A stretch of 64,000 bases of DNA, from assembly GCF_001465595.2 (NCBI RefSeq), contig NZ_CP013481.2, positions 2,046,001-2,110,000 on the forward strand. The letters are read 5' to 3'. The DNA is from Pandoraea apista. GTDB lineage: Bacteria; Pseudomonadota; Gammaproteobacteria; Burkholderiales; Burkholderiaceae. The notes beneath the pieces are model-generated. The model searched no databases and was not told the origin of the DNA. It saw only the letters and a list, made by a program, of their open reading frames with translations. The position numbers and the translations under genes are program-made. Shown here one piece after another: positions 26,359 through 35,271 of this stretch. The first letter of the stretch is position 1. Each line of letters opens with the position of its first letter.

Positions 26359-27273
26359 TTGAATCGAGCTGCGACGACATCCCGGGCGCCGAGAGGTGCG
26401 CGTTTCAATTTCCGAGCCATTGGCGAGCGTTTGCGCGCCTACCGGCTGGCGGCGGAGTTACGTAGCGAGGATGTGGCGGAGCAACTCGATATCTCGCGCG
26501 CGGCCATCTACAAGCTTGAGCGCGGCGAAATCGTCAAGATCGACACGCTGGAGCGGCTCGCCGCGCTGCTCGGCGTGTCGCTGGCGAATCTGCTGGGGGT
26601 GGAGGTCGAATACCATGACTCGGCGGTGAGTTACTTCGAACGGATGCGTCAGTTGGAAAGCCGCTCGGAGCGTATCGTCGCGCATTTCGACCCGATCTCG
26701 TTTCTGCTCACCTCGGAAGACTATGACGTTTGGCTGCGTCACATGCTTGACGAGAGCATTCCGCCCTCACTCGCCGACCGTCACTGGACGAATACGATTG
26801 ATCGCGTGCTGGGAATTCTGCAGGAGCGCAAGTCGAGCTTCTCGCGTCAGCGGCTGGCCGTGACCAGCCTGATCGGGCTGCGTCAGATCGAGCAGTTTCT
26901 GCATCACGGGCTTGTGGGCCGGCTGGGGCTGCCGCCCGGGGTGCAGCTTGAGCGCAAGATGGCGGCACGTCGCGAGGTTGCGCGCATTGTCGAGTTTCTC
27001 GAAGCCGACACGACAGGCGTGCAGATCGGTATCGTGAGCGACAACATGCCCAATGAGACGTTCCAGATCTTCGAAGCGCAGGGCGAAGCCTATGTCGCCG
27101 TGTCGCCGTTCCGTCTGGGCGAGCTGCCAAACTTGCGTACCGGCATCGCCACGATCACCACGTCGCCCGACGGGGTGGGCATGTATCGCGCGATGATCGA
27201 TCGCCTATGGGCCGATTCGGCCAAGGGCAAGGAAGGGGCTGCACTCCTGGGCCAACTGCTCGCCCGCTTCTGA
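26359..27273 (+). CDS. XRE-type transcriptional regulator, proposed regulator of the orotate-type regulon
   Basis: 304 residues from TTG 26359 (GGGGG 5 nt upstream); an in-frame TTG at 26320 would add 13. The N-terminal HTH (about 15-70) is a clear Xre/Cro fold: FRAIGERLRAYRLAAELRSE, then LDISRAAIYKLERGEIVKID. The C-terminal 220 residues form an unassigned sensing domain with HFDPISFLLTS and VSDNMPNETFQIFE stretches and no cupin. It is divergent from the porin, with a shared operator in between. Confidence 0.8.
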   Translation: MNRAATTSRAPRGARFNFRAIGERLRAYRLAAELRSEDVAEQLDISRAAIYKLERGEIVKIDTLERLAALLGVSLANLLGVEVEYHDSAVSYFERMRQLESRSERIVAHFDPISFLLTSEDYDVWLRHMLDESIPPSLADRHWTNTIDRVLGILQERKSSFSRQRLAVTSLIGLRQIEQFLHHGLVGRLGLPPGVQLERKMAARREVARIVEFLEADTTGVQIGIVSDNMPNETFQIFEAQGEAYVAVSPFRLGELPNLRTGIATITTSPDGVGMYRAMIDRLWADSAKGKEGAALLGQLLARF

Positions 27274-27400
27274 TCCTGGCGGGAAACGGCTGTGTCGGTG
27301 CCACAAAGCGAAGGCATTCGACATTATCGACATCCGCTCACAGCGAATCCCTTTAGTCTCCTCGCGCTTGAAGACCATTCGGTCTGATGATCTGGAGACG

Positions 27401-28963
27401 ATGATGGGATCTATTTCTGCTGCGTCCGGCCCTGTGCCGGTGCAAGTCATTTCCGCCAATTGGTCGAAGCCGCCTGACGACGGTAACAGCTTCGGCTCGG
27501 ACTTTCAGCGATTGGGGTCAGTCTCGACCTCTGCGCTTTCCCCCATAGGCAAGGCCTGGCAGACATACCCTGCCCGGCAGAGGAGCGACCTGGAAAACTG
27601 CGGCATTCCGCTGGAAAGTTGGTGCAGCGCGCGCGATTGGGATGTCGCTCAAGCCAACCGATTGGAAGCCCACCCGCTGATGCCCAGGAGCGTTGGCGAA
27701 ACGCTTGAGTGCTGGCGTACCGCTTATCTCGACGCCATTGGCAACGAGGTGAGCTTCGAGCGGGATCGCTCGACAGCCATGCGTTCGGTGCGCAACGGCG
27801 TTCCGCTCGCCATCAATTCAATGCGCCGCGACATACCTCATTCCGCCAAGCCTTTTGTCCGGACGTTCGACGTGGCGCCCGTACGAGCGCAACTCGAGCA
27901 GATCGAACCGCTGAACCATGCGATTCGCGAACTGGACACGTTGATTCCGTCGCTGCCGCATGGCGAAGGGAAGCGGATCGCAGAAGGAAATCTCGCGGAG
28001 CTCGTCGCACTGCGCAACGCAATGCAGAACCTCTCCCTGAATGTGTGTGAACGTAAGCGCGACGAACTCAAGGTCGAAATCAGAGCGCTGATCGCGCTCA
28101 ACGACATGACACGCGAAGTCGAACGCGAGATGCACAATGGCGGTGCGGACGTACCGTTGCGGCTTTCCGTGCGCGATGGCAAATGGGTGCTCAAACCTGC
28201 GGCGTCGACATCGTGGTTTGCCAAGAACAAGATGCGTGCCGCCAACGACGCGGCGCGGCTTGCCTTGCTGCTCGGCTATCCGGCAAATCAACGTGTCACG
28301 CTCAGAATGATTCGGGAGCGAGGCTTCGGGGCGCACGAGTATACGTTGCTGCTCAACGATGCCCGGTCCGGGGGACAAGGGAGCACGGGGTCGTGGCTTG
28401 CCGGCAGAGCCCTGGATATCGACGTGGCGAAATCCGAAGGCAGCGCAGTGCTGGACGGTGCCATGCAAGCCTTCGAGGGCCGGCGGCCTGACGACGCGCT
28501 TGAGCCGGTGCTCGACGACGACATGTACGACGAGAATCAATACGCGACGCTCCCCCTGTTCGTCGGCGAGCGCCCGAGACGCGGCTACACCGCGGCGCAA
28601 ACACCTCGCGAGGACCTGGGCGTGGCGTCTCATCGAGACGTGGGTGAGGCCAGGGCCGCCCCCGAGGCCATGTTGCTCGACGACGATAGTGACGCCGTGC
28701 CGCATTTCGTCGGCCCGAATGGTGACGAATACGCACGCGTGCACTTCGATGAAACGTCCCCGGCGGGCGAGAGACGGCTGCGCAAGCCCGGCGCAGTGCG
28801 TTTTTCTGAGGCGCTAAGCGTGGCTCGTCGGCTCGAGACCCTCACGTTCAATGAGCCCCCGCCGCCGATTCCGGCGCGCGTGTTCCGGCATTCGTCACCT
28901 CCGCGCCCGTCATCCTTGCCGCCTTCGTACCCACCCCCGCCGCTGCCGCCCATCGATGAGTGA
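27401..28963 (+). CDS. Orphan protein with Tyr motifs and proline-rich PPxY C-terminus (candidate secreted effector)
   Basis: 520 residues from ATG 27401 (GGAG 6 nt upstream; TTG 27368 is an alternative). The first 60 residues are Ser/Pro-rich and poor in structure, as in type III secretion signals. Residues about 150-330 are helical (ELDTLIPSLPHGEGKRIAE and further charged helices). The last 150 are disordered and acidic, with NQYATL (Tyr about 381), DEYARVHF (Tyr about 444), PPPPIPARVF and a tail ending LPPSYPPPPLPPIDE (PPSY at 507-510). No homologue recognised. The eukaryote-type motifs suggest host contact, but this is inference. Confidence 0.7.
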   Translation: MMGSISAASGPVPVQVISANWSKPPDDGNSFGSDFQRLGSVSTSALSPIGKAWQTYPARQRSDLENCGIPLESWCSARDWDVAQANRLEAHPLMPRSVGETLECWRTAYLDAIGNEVSFERDRSTAMRSVRNGVPLAINSMRRDIPHSAKPFVRTFDVAPVRAQLEQIEPLNHAIRELDTLIPSLPHGEGKRIAEGNLAELVALRNAMQNLSLNVCERKRDELKVEIRALIALNDMTREVEREMHNGGADVPLRLSVRDGKWVLKPAASTSWFAKNKMRAANDAARLALLLGYPANQRVTLRMIRERGFGAHEYTLLLNDARSGGQGSTGSWLAGRALDIDVAKSEGSAVLDGAMQAFEGRRPDDALEPVLDDDMYDENQYATLPLFVGERPRRGYTAAQTPREDLGVASHRDVGEARAAPEAMLLDDDSDAVPHFVGPNGDEYARVHFDETSPAGERRLRKPGAVRFSEALSVARRLETLTFNEPPPPIPARVFRHSSPPRPSSLPPSYPPPPLPPIDE

Positions 28964-28991
28964 TTCATTGCCGTCGCCAGATTGAACAGCC

Positions 28992-29023
28992 AGGCCGCTA
29001 CCGGAATAGGGTGCGGCCTTTTT
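28992..29023 (+). terminator. Rho-independent terminator after the orphan gene
   Basis: AGGCCGC (28992-28998) pairs with GCGGCCT (29013-29019), followed by TTTTC. It ends the transcript of the orphan effector-like gene. Confidence 0.8.
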
Positions 29024-29340
29024 CTATACGCGAAGGTGTTTCTGCCTTCAAACGTTTCTCATCCGGCGGCTGAAAACGATTTCGAAATTTCGCTGATCGA
29101 AACGCTTCGTGCGCGCGTAATAGTAAATATTTTAATTATCTGCAAGCCTTTCCAATCAATATGTTGCGCAATTTACGCAACAATCTCTTGCTTTGCCATG
29201 TAGGGAACTTGTAAGTAGAATGACCGCGTTATAAGCGCTACGCGAGGTGAATGGCCTGTCAGGTTTTCTTCACGCATGGCGAGCCACCGCCTGACTGTCA
29301 TGCGTGATTCGTCCCGTCCCCCACAAAAACGGAGAACTCC
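29024..29340. other. AT-rich intergenic region before the dehydrogenase operon
   Basis: About 315 nt, with AT-rich stretches near 29100-29200. An open 73-codon frame (28982-29203) is present but lacks a ribosome site and has non-coding composition. It probably carries the promoter of the three-gene dehydrogenase operon; no consensus pair is certain. Confidence 0.35.
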
Positions 29341-30063
29341 ATGTCACAGGACAAGGAACCGCGCCGGCGCTTTCTGCGCCAGGTGCTGGCGATCGTGCCT
29401 GCCACGACTCTCGCCACCGGTGCGACGCTTACGCAGTCCGCCTGTAGCAGCGACAAGTCCGCTGCCCCCGCTGCTTCGACCACTCCCTACGAGCCCAAGT
29501 ACTTCACTGCCGACGAATGGCGGTTCGTGAACGCTGCCGTCGACCGTCTGATTCCCGCCGACGATCTCGGCCCGGGCGCGCTGCAAGCCGACGTGCCTCA
29601 GTTCATCGACCGTCAGATGGAAACGCCCTTCGGACACGGCAAGCTCTGGTACATGCAGGGGCCGTTCCATCCCGATCAGCCGCCCGAGATGGGCTACCAG
29701 TTGAGCCTCGTGCCGCGTGACATCTATCGTCACGGCATCGCGGCGTGCGATGCGTACTGCAAGAAGCAGTACAACAAGGCATTCGCCGACCTCGATCACG
29801 CCACGCAGGAAACCGTGCTCAGCGATCTCGAACATGCGAAGGTCGAGTTCGATAGCGTGCCTGCGCGCACCTTCTTCTCCTATCTGCTGGCCAACACGAA
29901 GGAGGGGTTCCTCTCGGACCCGATCCACGGCGGCAACAAGGACATGGTCGGCTGGAAACTGGTCGGATTCCCCGGCGCTCGCGCCGACTTCATGGATTGG
30001 GTGGATCAGCCCAACGTCAAGTACCCGTATGGGCCCGTGTCGATTTCCGGAAAGCGGGGCTAA
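29341..30063 (+). CDS. Gluconate 2-dehydrogenase subunit 3-type small subunit (Tat exported)
   Basis: 240 residues. The N-terminus RRRFLRQVLAIVPATTLATG is a Tat-type signal, so the protein and its partner flavoprotein can be exported folded. The body (EWRFVNAAVDRLIPADDLGPG, then the DLEHAKVEF helix region) is the subunit-3 family needed for maturation and export of GMC dehydrogenases. GGAG precedes ATG 29341. It is first of a three-gene operon with a 12-nt gap to the flavoprotein. Confidence 0.9.
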   Translation: MSQDKEPRRRFLRQVLAIVPATTLATGATLTQSACSSDKSAAPAASTTPYEPKYFTADEWRFVNAAVDRLIPADDLGPGALQADVPQFIDRQMETPFGHGKLWYMQGPFHPDQPPEMGYQLSLVPRDIYRHGIAACDAYCKKQYNKAFADLDHATQETVLSDLEHAKVEFDSVPARTFFSYLLANTKEGFLSDPIHGGNKDMVGWKLVGFPGARADFMDWVDQPNVKYPYGPVSISGKRG

Positions 30064-30075
30064 GGGGGCAAAATC

Positions 30076-31851
30076 ATGGCAATCAAGAAAGATAAAGTCG
30101 ACGCCGTCATCGTGGGCTTCGGCTGGACCGGAGCTATCCTCGGCCAGGAACTCACCGACGCCGGACTCAACGTTGTCGCACTCGAGCGAGGCGCCATGCG
30201 CGACACGCCGACCGACGCGCAGTATCCCAAGGTCATCGACGAACTCGAGTACTCGGTGCGCGGCAAGCTCTTTCAGGAGCTGGCGCGCGAGACCGTCACG
30301 ATTCGTCACACCCCTGACGACCTCGCCGTGCCTTACCGTCAGAACGGCTCGTTCCTGCTCGGCAATGGCGTGGGCGGTGCCGGGTTTCACTGGAACGGCA
30401 TGCACTACCGTATCCTCCCGGAAGAACTGAAGCTGCGCAGTCATTACGAAGAACGCTACGGCAAGAAGTTCATTCCCGAGGGCATGACGATTCAGGACTT
30501 CGGCGTAAGCTACGAAGAACTGGAGCCGCACTTCGATTTCGCCGAGAAAGTGTTCGGCACATCGGGCAAGGCGGGGAACCTGAACGGCAAGATCGTGCCG
30601 GGCGGCAACCCGCGCGAGGGGGCACGTTCGAGCGAATTCCCCACCCCGCCGTTGCAGAACACCTACGGCGCGACGCTTTTCGAGAAGGCCGCTCGCGACG
30701 TCGGTTTCAATCCGTATCCGGCACCTGCCGCGAACACCTCGCAGCCTTATACGAATCCGTATGGCGTGCGTCTCGGGCCGTGCAACTTCTGCGGCTTTTG
30801 CGAGAACTACGGCTGCTACATGTATTCGAAGGCCTCGCCGCAGACGACCATCCTGCCGGTATTGCTCAAGAAGACCAATTTCGAGCTGCGCACGAACGCC
30901 TATGTCGTCAAGGTCAATCTCGACAGCGACGGCAAGAAGGCGACCGGTGTGACGTACATCGACGCACAAGGCCGCGAAGTCGAGCAGCCTGCCGACCTCG
31001 TCATCATGGCCGCCTACCAGATGCACAACGTGCGCCTGCTGCTGCTCTCGGGGATCGGCAAACCGTACGACCCGAAGACGGGCGAGGGTGTCGTCGGCAA
31101 GAACTACGCGTACCAGATGAACGGCGCGGTGAACGTGCTGCTGCCCAAGGGCACGCAATTGAACCCGTTCATCGGAACGGGCGCCGGCGGCGTGTCGATG
31201 GACGACCTGAACGGCGACCAGTTCGATCACGGCCCGCTGGGCTTCATCGGCGGCGCGAGTATTCGTCACGTGCGCTATGGCGGGCGTCCGATCAAGATGA
31301 CGCCGACCGTGCCCGGCACACCGTCGTGGGGCAGCAAGTGGAAGGCCGGCATTGCCGACGCATATCAGCGCTACATGACCATCGGGATCTCCGGCTCCGT
31401 GATGTCGTACCGCGACGCCTGCCTTGATCTCGATCCGACCTACAAGGATGCCTACGGCGTGCCGCTGCTGCGCATGACGTTCGACTGGCACGACAACGAA
31501 TACGCCATGCTGGGCTACATGGGCGACCGCATGGAAGAGGTTGGCCGCGCGATGAACCCCGAGAAGGTGTTCCGGGCGATTCGCAAGAAGGGCACCCATT
31601 ACGACACGCGGATCTATCAGAGCACGCATACGACCGGGGGCGCCATCATGGGCACCAATCCGTCGAACAGCGTGGTCAACCGGTATTTGCAGAGCTGGGA
31701 CGTGTCGAACGTGTTCGTGATGGGCGCGTCGGCGTTCCCGCAGAACATGGGTTACAACCCCACGGGCGTGGTGGCGGCGCTGGCGTACTGGTCCGCGAAG
31801 GCGATTCGCGAACAGTACCTCAAGAACGCCGGCCCGCTGGTGCAAGCCTGA
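30076..31851 (+). CDS. GMC-family FAD dehydrogenase, large subunit
   Basis: 591 residues. A Rossmann FAD motif is at the N-terminus (IVGFGWTGAILGQELTDAG). A GMC substrate domain follows, and the C-terminal catalytic part (HTTGGAIMGTNPSNS with His, then GASAFPQNMGYNPTG with His/Asn partner) is complete. A cluster CNFCGFCENYGC (about residue 235) resembles the iron-sulfur site of FAD glucose/gluconate dehydrogenases. Substrate is a polyol, sugar or sugar acid, not resolved. It has no own signal and is probably carried by the Tat subunit. Confidence 0.9.
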   Translation: MAIKKDKVDAVIVGFGWTGAILGQELTDAGLNVVALERGAMRDTPTDAQYPKVIDELEYSVRGKLFQELARETVTIRHTPDDLAVPYRQNGSFLLGNGVGGAGFHWNGMHYRILPEELKLRSHYEERYGKKFIPEGMTIQDFGVSYEELEPHFDFAEKVFGTSGKAGNLNGKIVPGGNPREGARSSEFPTPPLQNTYGATLFEKAARDVGFNPYPAPAANTSQPYTNPYGVRLGPCNFCGFCENYGCYMYSKASPQTTILPVLLKKTNFELRTNAYVVKVNLDSDGKKATGVTYIDAQGREVEQPADLVIMAAYQMHNVRLLLLSGIGKPYDPKTGEGVVGKNYAYQMNGAVNVLLPKGTQLNPFIGTGAGGVSMDDLNGDQFDHGPLGFIGGASIRHVRYGGRPIKMTPTVPGTPSWGSKWKAGIADAYQRYMTIGISGSVMSYRDACLDLDPTYKDAYGVPLLRMTFDWHDNEYAMLGYMGDRMEEVGRAMNPEKVFRAIRKKGTHYDTRIYQSTHTTGGAIMGTNPSNSVVNRYLQSWDVSNVFVMGASAFPQNMGYNPTGVVAALAYWSAKAIREQYLKNAGPLVQA

Positions 31852-31862
31852 GGAGCGCAACC

Positions 31863-33263
31863 ATGATCCGCAAAACGATGATGAAACGCTCCGCCGGTGT
31901 TCTCGCGGCCGGTGCCCTGGCGCTGGTGGCTGCCGCCGTATGGGCGCAGACTGCCACGGCGCCTTCCGGCGCGGCAGTCTCGCCGGTGCCCACGCGTACG
32001 GTGCCCGCCGTCGCGGTGGAAGGGGGCGCGCAGCCTCCTGCCGCCAACGATCCGCAAACGCAACTCGTCAAGCAGGGCGAATACCTCGCCCGCGCCGCCG
32101 ATTGTGCGGCGTGCCATACGGCGCCCAAGGGCAAGCCGTTCGCTGGCGGTCTGCCGATTGCGTCGCCCATCGGCACGATCTACTCGACGAACATCACGCC
32201 GGACAAGGACACCGGCATTGGCAACTACAGCCTTGAAGACTTCGACAAGGCGGTGCGCCACGGCATCGCCAAGAATGGCTCGACGCTGTACCCCGCCATG
32301 CCGTATACCTCGTACGCGAAGGTGCGTCCGGCCGATGTGAAGGCGTTGTATGCCTACTTCATGAGCGGCGTGCAGCCGGTTGCGCAGGCGAACAAGGCGA
32401 CGGACATTCCGTGGCCGATGTCGATGCGCTGGCCGTTGTCGATCTGGCGCAAGATGTTCGCGCCGGCGGTCGCGGCCGACGCGGCGTCGACCGATAACGA
32501 TCCGATCTCGCGCGGTCGCTATCTCGTCGAAGGTCTGGGCCATTGCAGTGCATGCCATACGCCGCGCGGCATCGCTTTGCAGGAAAAGGCGCTCACGGAC
32601 GACAGCACGGCGTTCCTCTCGGGCGGCGTGGTCGACCACTTCCTTGCGAAGAACTTGCGAGGCGATGTCACTGACGGTCTGGGCAACTGGAGCGAGGGCG
32701 ATATCACGGCGTTCCTGAAGGGCGGACGCAACGATCATTCCGCAGCCTTCGGCGGCATGTCGGACGTTGTGCAGCACAGCACGCAGCACATGAACGACGA
32801 CGATCTCACGGCCATCGCCAAGTACCTGAAGACGCTTAAGCCGGTTGATCCGAACGCCAAGGCGCTTGCCTACGACGACACCGTGGCCAGGGCGTTGCGT
32901 GCGGGTTCCGACAAGAGCAACGGTGCGCTCACGTTCCTCGATAACTGTGCCGCGTGTCACCGCAGCACGGGCAAGGGCTACACGCAAACATTCCCGACGC
33001 TCGCGCTTAGCTCGACGGTGAACTCGGCAGACCCGACCTCGCTCATTCATATCGTGTTGCGCGGCGCGGAAATGCCGTGGACGAAGTCGGCGCCGACGCA
33101 TTATGCAATGCCCGGTTTCGATGACCGTCTGACCGATCAGGATGTGGCCGACGTGTTGACGTTCGTGCGTTCGAGCTGGGGTAACAAGGCGCCGGCGGTG
33201 ACGGCTGCGCAGGTGTCGAAGGTGCGCAAGGACGTTGGCGCCGCACCTCAGCCGCAGCGTTGA
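31863..33263 (+). CDS. Triheme cytochrome c subunit of the FAD dehydrogenase
   Basis: 466 residues. A Sec signal peptide (hydrophobic run AGVLAAGALALVAAAVWA) and three CxxCH haem sites: CAACH near residue 81, CSACH near 228, CAACH near 362. Axial Met candidates follow each domain. This subunit passes electrons from the flavoprotein to the respiratory quinone pool, as in gluconate, sorbitol and alcohol dehydrogenase complexes. GGAG site and 11-nt gap from the GMC gene. Confidence 0.93.
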   Translation: MIRKTMMKRSAGVLAAGALALVAAAVWAQTATAPSGAAVSPVPTRTVPAVAVEGGAQPPAANDPQTQLVKQGEYLARAADCAACHTAPKGKPFAGGLPIASPIGTIYSTNITPDKDTGIGNYSLEDFDKAVRHGIAKNGSTLYPAMPYTSYAKVRPADVKALYAYFMSGVQPVAQANKATDIPWPMSMRWPLSIWRKMFAPAVAADAASTDNDPISRGRYLVEGLGHCSACHTPRGIALQEKALTDDSTAFLSGGVVDHFLAKNLRGDVTDGLGNWSEGDITAFLKGGRNDHSAAFGGMSDVVQHSTQHMNDDDLTAIAKYLKTLKPVDPNAKALAYDDTVARALRAGSDKSNGALTFLDNCAACHRSTGKGYTQTFPTLALSSTVNSADPTSLIHIVLRGAEMPWTKSAPTHYAMPGFDDRLTDQDVADVLTFVRSSWGNKAPAVTAAQVSKVRKDVGAAPQPQR

Positions 33264-33331
33264 GCGAATGAGGTGTCGGGCGCGTGGCCGGGACTTGCCG
33301 GCACGCGCGCGCTGCCTGTGGTGAAATGAAG

Positions 33332-33364
33332 CCCCGCCGGGCAGTGGTGCCGGCGGGGTTTTTT
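33332..33364 (+). terminator. Rho-independent terminator after the dehydrogenase operon
   Basis: CCCCGCCGG (33332-33340) pairs with CCGGCGGGG (33350-33358), followed by a run of six T. It ends the three-gene dehydrogenase transcript. Confidence 0.9.
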
Positions 33365-33413
33365 GATGTTCGCGTTCTGTCGGTGCGAACGCTGTTGATG
33401 CAGGAGGGAGACG

Positions 33414-33881
33414 GTGCCATTCATTCTTCTGGCGATTGTTGTGCTGGCGGGCATTGTGTACGGCGCGGTGCGTCTCTATGCTGCTGTGGCGCTTCGGTTC
33501 GGCACGCTGGCTGCCGTGGCGACGATTGCGCTCGGCGTGCTGATCGTTGTGTGGCTCGTAGCGGACGCCGTGCGCCGCTATCGCGCCGTGCATGGGGTGC
33601 GGCGCGACGGCAAGCGCCTGGTGAGTATCGCGGGCGAATGGGGCGAACTCACGCTCGACGCGGATCGCAAGATGGGCACGATTCGCGTGGATGCTCACGA
33701 GACGCGATTCGTATTTTCGGACGTGTCGTCGGCGCATCCGGTGAGCGAGGCGGGGCGTTGGTGGCTTGTGCTCGAACTTGCCCATAACGCGCAGGCGAAT
33801 TGGCGTGTGCCGATGCCCGGGCGCTCGCTGGCGCAGCGCTGGGCGAAGATATTCCGTCTGGCGAACGGGCATCGGTTGTAA
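33414..33881 (+). CDS. Small membrane protein of unknown function
   Basis: 155 residues from GTG 33414, preceded by AGGAGGGAG. It has two N-terminal membrane helices (about 3-25 and 29-52), then a cytosolic beta-rich domain with GVRRDGKRLVSIAGEWGEL and WWLVLELAH. The second half looks like a small PH-like or beta-sandwich domain; no family recognised. It is transcribed from its own start after the terminator and converges on the MFS gene. Confidence 0.75.
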   Translation: MPFILLAIVVLAGIVYGAVRLYAAVALRFGTLAAVATIALGVLIVVWLVADAVRRYRAVHGVRRDGKRLVSIAGEWGELTLDADRKMGTIRVDAHETRFVFSDVSSAHPVSEAGRWWLVLELAHNAQANWRVPMPGRSLAQRWAKIFRLANGHRL

Positions 33882-33902
33882 CTCGCGGCTCTATGGGCGG
33901 AC

Positions 33903-35192
33903 TCAGGCACTGACGGGCATCGGCTGCCGCGTCGGCGACACCACGCTCTCGTCGTTGATCGGAAAGTGCAGGGCCGCCGCCACGGCACCGAGAATCGCTG
34001 TGGCGGCCCAGACGAGGTTGTATGAGCCGGTCACGTCGAGCACGTAGCCGCCCAGCCATGCGCCGAGGAACGAGCCGACCTGATGGCTCATGAAGCACAC
34101 GCCGAAGAGCGTCCCCAGATGCTTCGTGCCGAATACCTTCGCCACCAGACCGCTGGTGAGCGGCACAGTGCCGAGCCATGTCAGCCCCATGACGGCGGCG
34201 AAGAGCACCACGCCCGTATCGGATTTCGGCAGCAGGAAGAAGAGCGCGATAGCCGCGCCGCGAATCAGGTAGAGCCAGCCGAGGACATGATGTTGACGAT
34301 AGCGTCCGCCGAGCCATCCGCATGCCCAACTGCCCACCATATTGAACAGGCCGATGAGCGCGAGTGCGGTGGCTCCCAGTCCGATCGGCATGTGACACAT
34401 CAACAGATAGCCGGGCAGGTGCGTGGCGATGAACGCCAACTGGAAGCCGCAGGTGAAGAAGCCGAGCGTCAGCAACTGATAGCCGCGATGGGTGCGTGCC
34501 TGATGAAGCACGTCGCGCAGCGAGACGTGCTCGCCGCCGTTGTTGGCCGTGGGGGCGGGAAGTGAGGCGTCGGTTCCCGGTGCGGCCGCCTTGCCACGGC
34601 GATGCACTGTCATGAACAGGCCGAGCGGGGCGGCACAGCACAGGATCAGCGCGAGGACGAAGAGCGAGGTCGACACGCCGTATGTCTGACGCAGACCTTG
34701 CGCGATGGGCACGAGTGCGACCTGCCCGAGCGAGCCGCCAGCGCTCACCAGCCCCATTGCCATGGTGCGCTTCTCTGGCGAGACAGCACGACTGACGGCA
34801 GGCAGCACCACGCCGAACGTTGTGCAACTGATGCCGAGCCCGACCAGCACGCCGAGTCCGATAACGAGCCAGATCCCGGAGGGCGCGAGTGCCGCCAACG
34901 CCAATCCTCCGGCGAACGCAAACGCACCGAAGGCGACCACGGGGGCGGGACCGAAACGGTCCGCCATCGCCCCGGCAAACGGCTGAGCGAATCCCCACAC
35001 AAGGTTGTGCAATGCGATGGCGAAGGCCACGAGCGTGACGGGCACGCCTCGGTCGTACGAGAACGGATTGATGAACAGGCCGAAGGTCTGGCGAGTGCCC
35101 ATCGCCGCACTCAACACGAGGGCGCCGGCGATGATGATCAGGGTGATGCGGCTTTGCAGCGAGGGCGTGGCGCTAGCAACGTTTCTTTGCAT
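33903..35192 (-). CDS. MFS transporter
   Basis: 429 residues with 12 membrane helices; GALVLSAAMGTRQTFGLFI near the N-terminus and the loop GAMADRFGPAPVVAFGA are typical of the oxalate/formate-antiporter-like or NarK-type branch. Substrate unknown. It lies downstream of a LysR gene on the same strand (80 nt gap), so the two may be co-transcribed or the regulator may control it. Confidence 0.85.
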   Translation of the reverse strand: MQRNVASATPSLQSRITLIIIAGALVLSAAMGTRQTFGLFINPFSYDRGVPVTLVAFAIALHNLVWGFAQPFAGAMADRFGPAPVVAFGAFAFAGGLALAALAPSGIWLVIGLGVLVGLGISCTTFGVVLPAVSRAVSPEKRTMAMGLVSAGGSLGQVALVPIAQGLRQTYGVSTSLFVLALILCCAAPLGLFMTVHRRGKAAAPGTDASLPAPTANNGGEHVSLRDVLHQARTHRGYQLLTLGFFTCGFQLAFIATHLPGYLLMCHMPIGLGATALALIGLFNMVGSWACGWLGGRYRQHHVLGWLYLIRGAAIALFFLLPKSDTGVVLFAAVMGLTWLGTVPLTSGLVAKVFGTKHLGTLFGVCFMSHQVGSFLGAWLGGYVLDVTGSYNLVWAATAILGAVAAALHFPINDESVVSPTRQPMPVSA

Positions 35193-35271
35193 GATGGTGA
35201 CTCCTTCTCACCGAAGTCTCGCAACGAAAACGCCGTCTGGCAAAGGAGTTGTGCGTTATGCCGGGTGAAAT

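Noticed and set aside
28982-29203. 73-codon frame after the orphan gene
   Set aside because: Its start lies in the terminator and it runs through AT-rich non-coding DNA; no ribosome site.
29344-31860. 838-codon open frame on the minus strand opposite the FAD dehydrogenase genes
   Set aside because: It mirrors the plus-strand genes, has biased His/Arg/Val composition, no ribosome site and no motif; a shadow of high-GC coding DNA.
31752-33872. 706-codon minus-strand frame over the cytochrome gene
   Set aside because: The same shadow effect; Arg/His-rich and without domain, while the plus strand carries three CxxCH sites.
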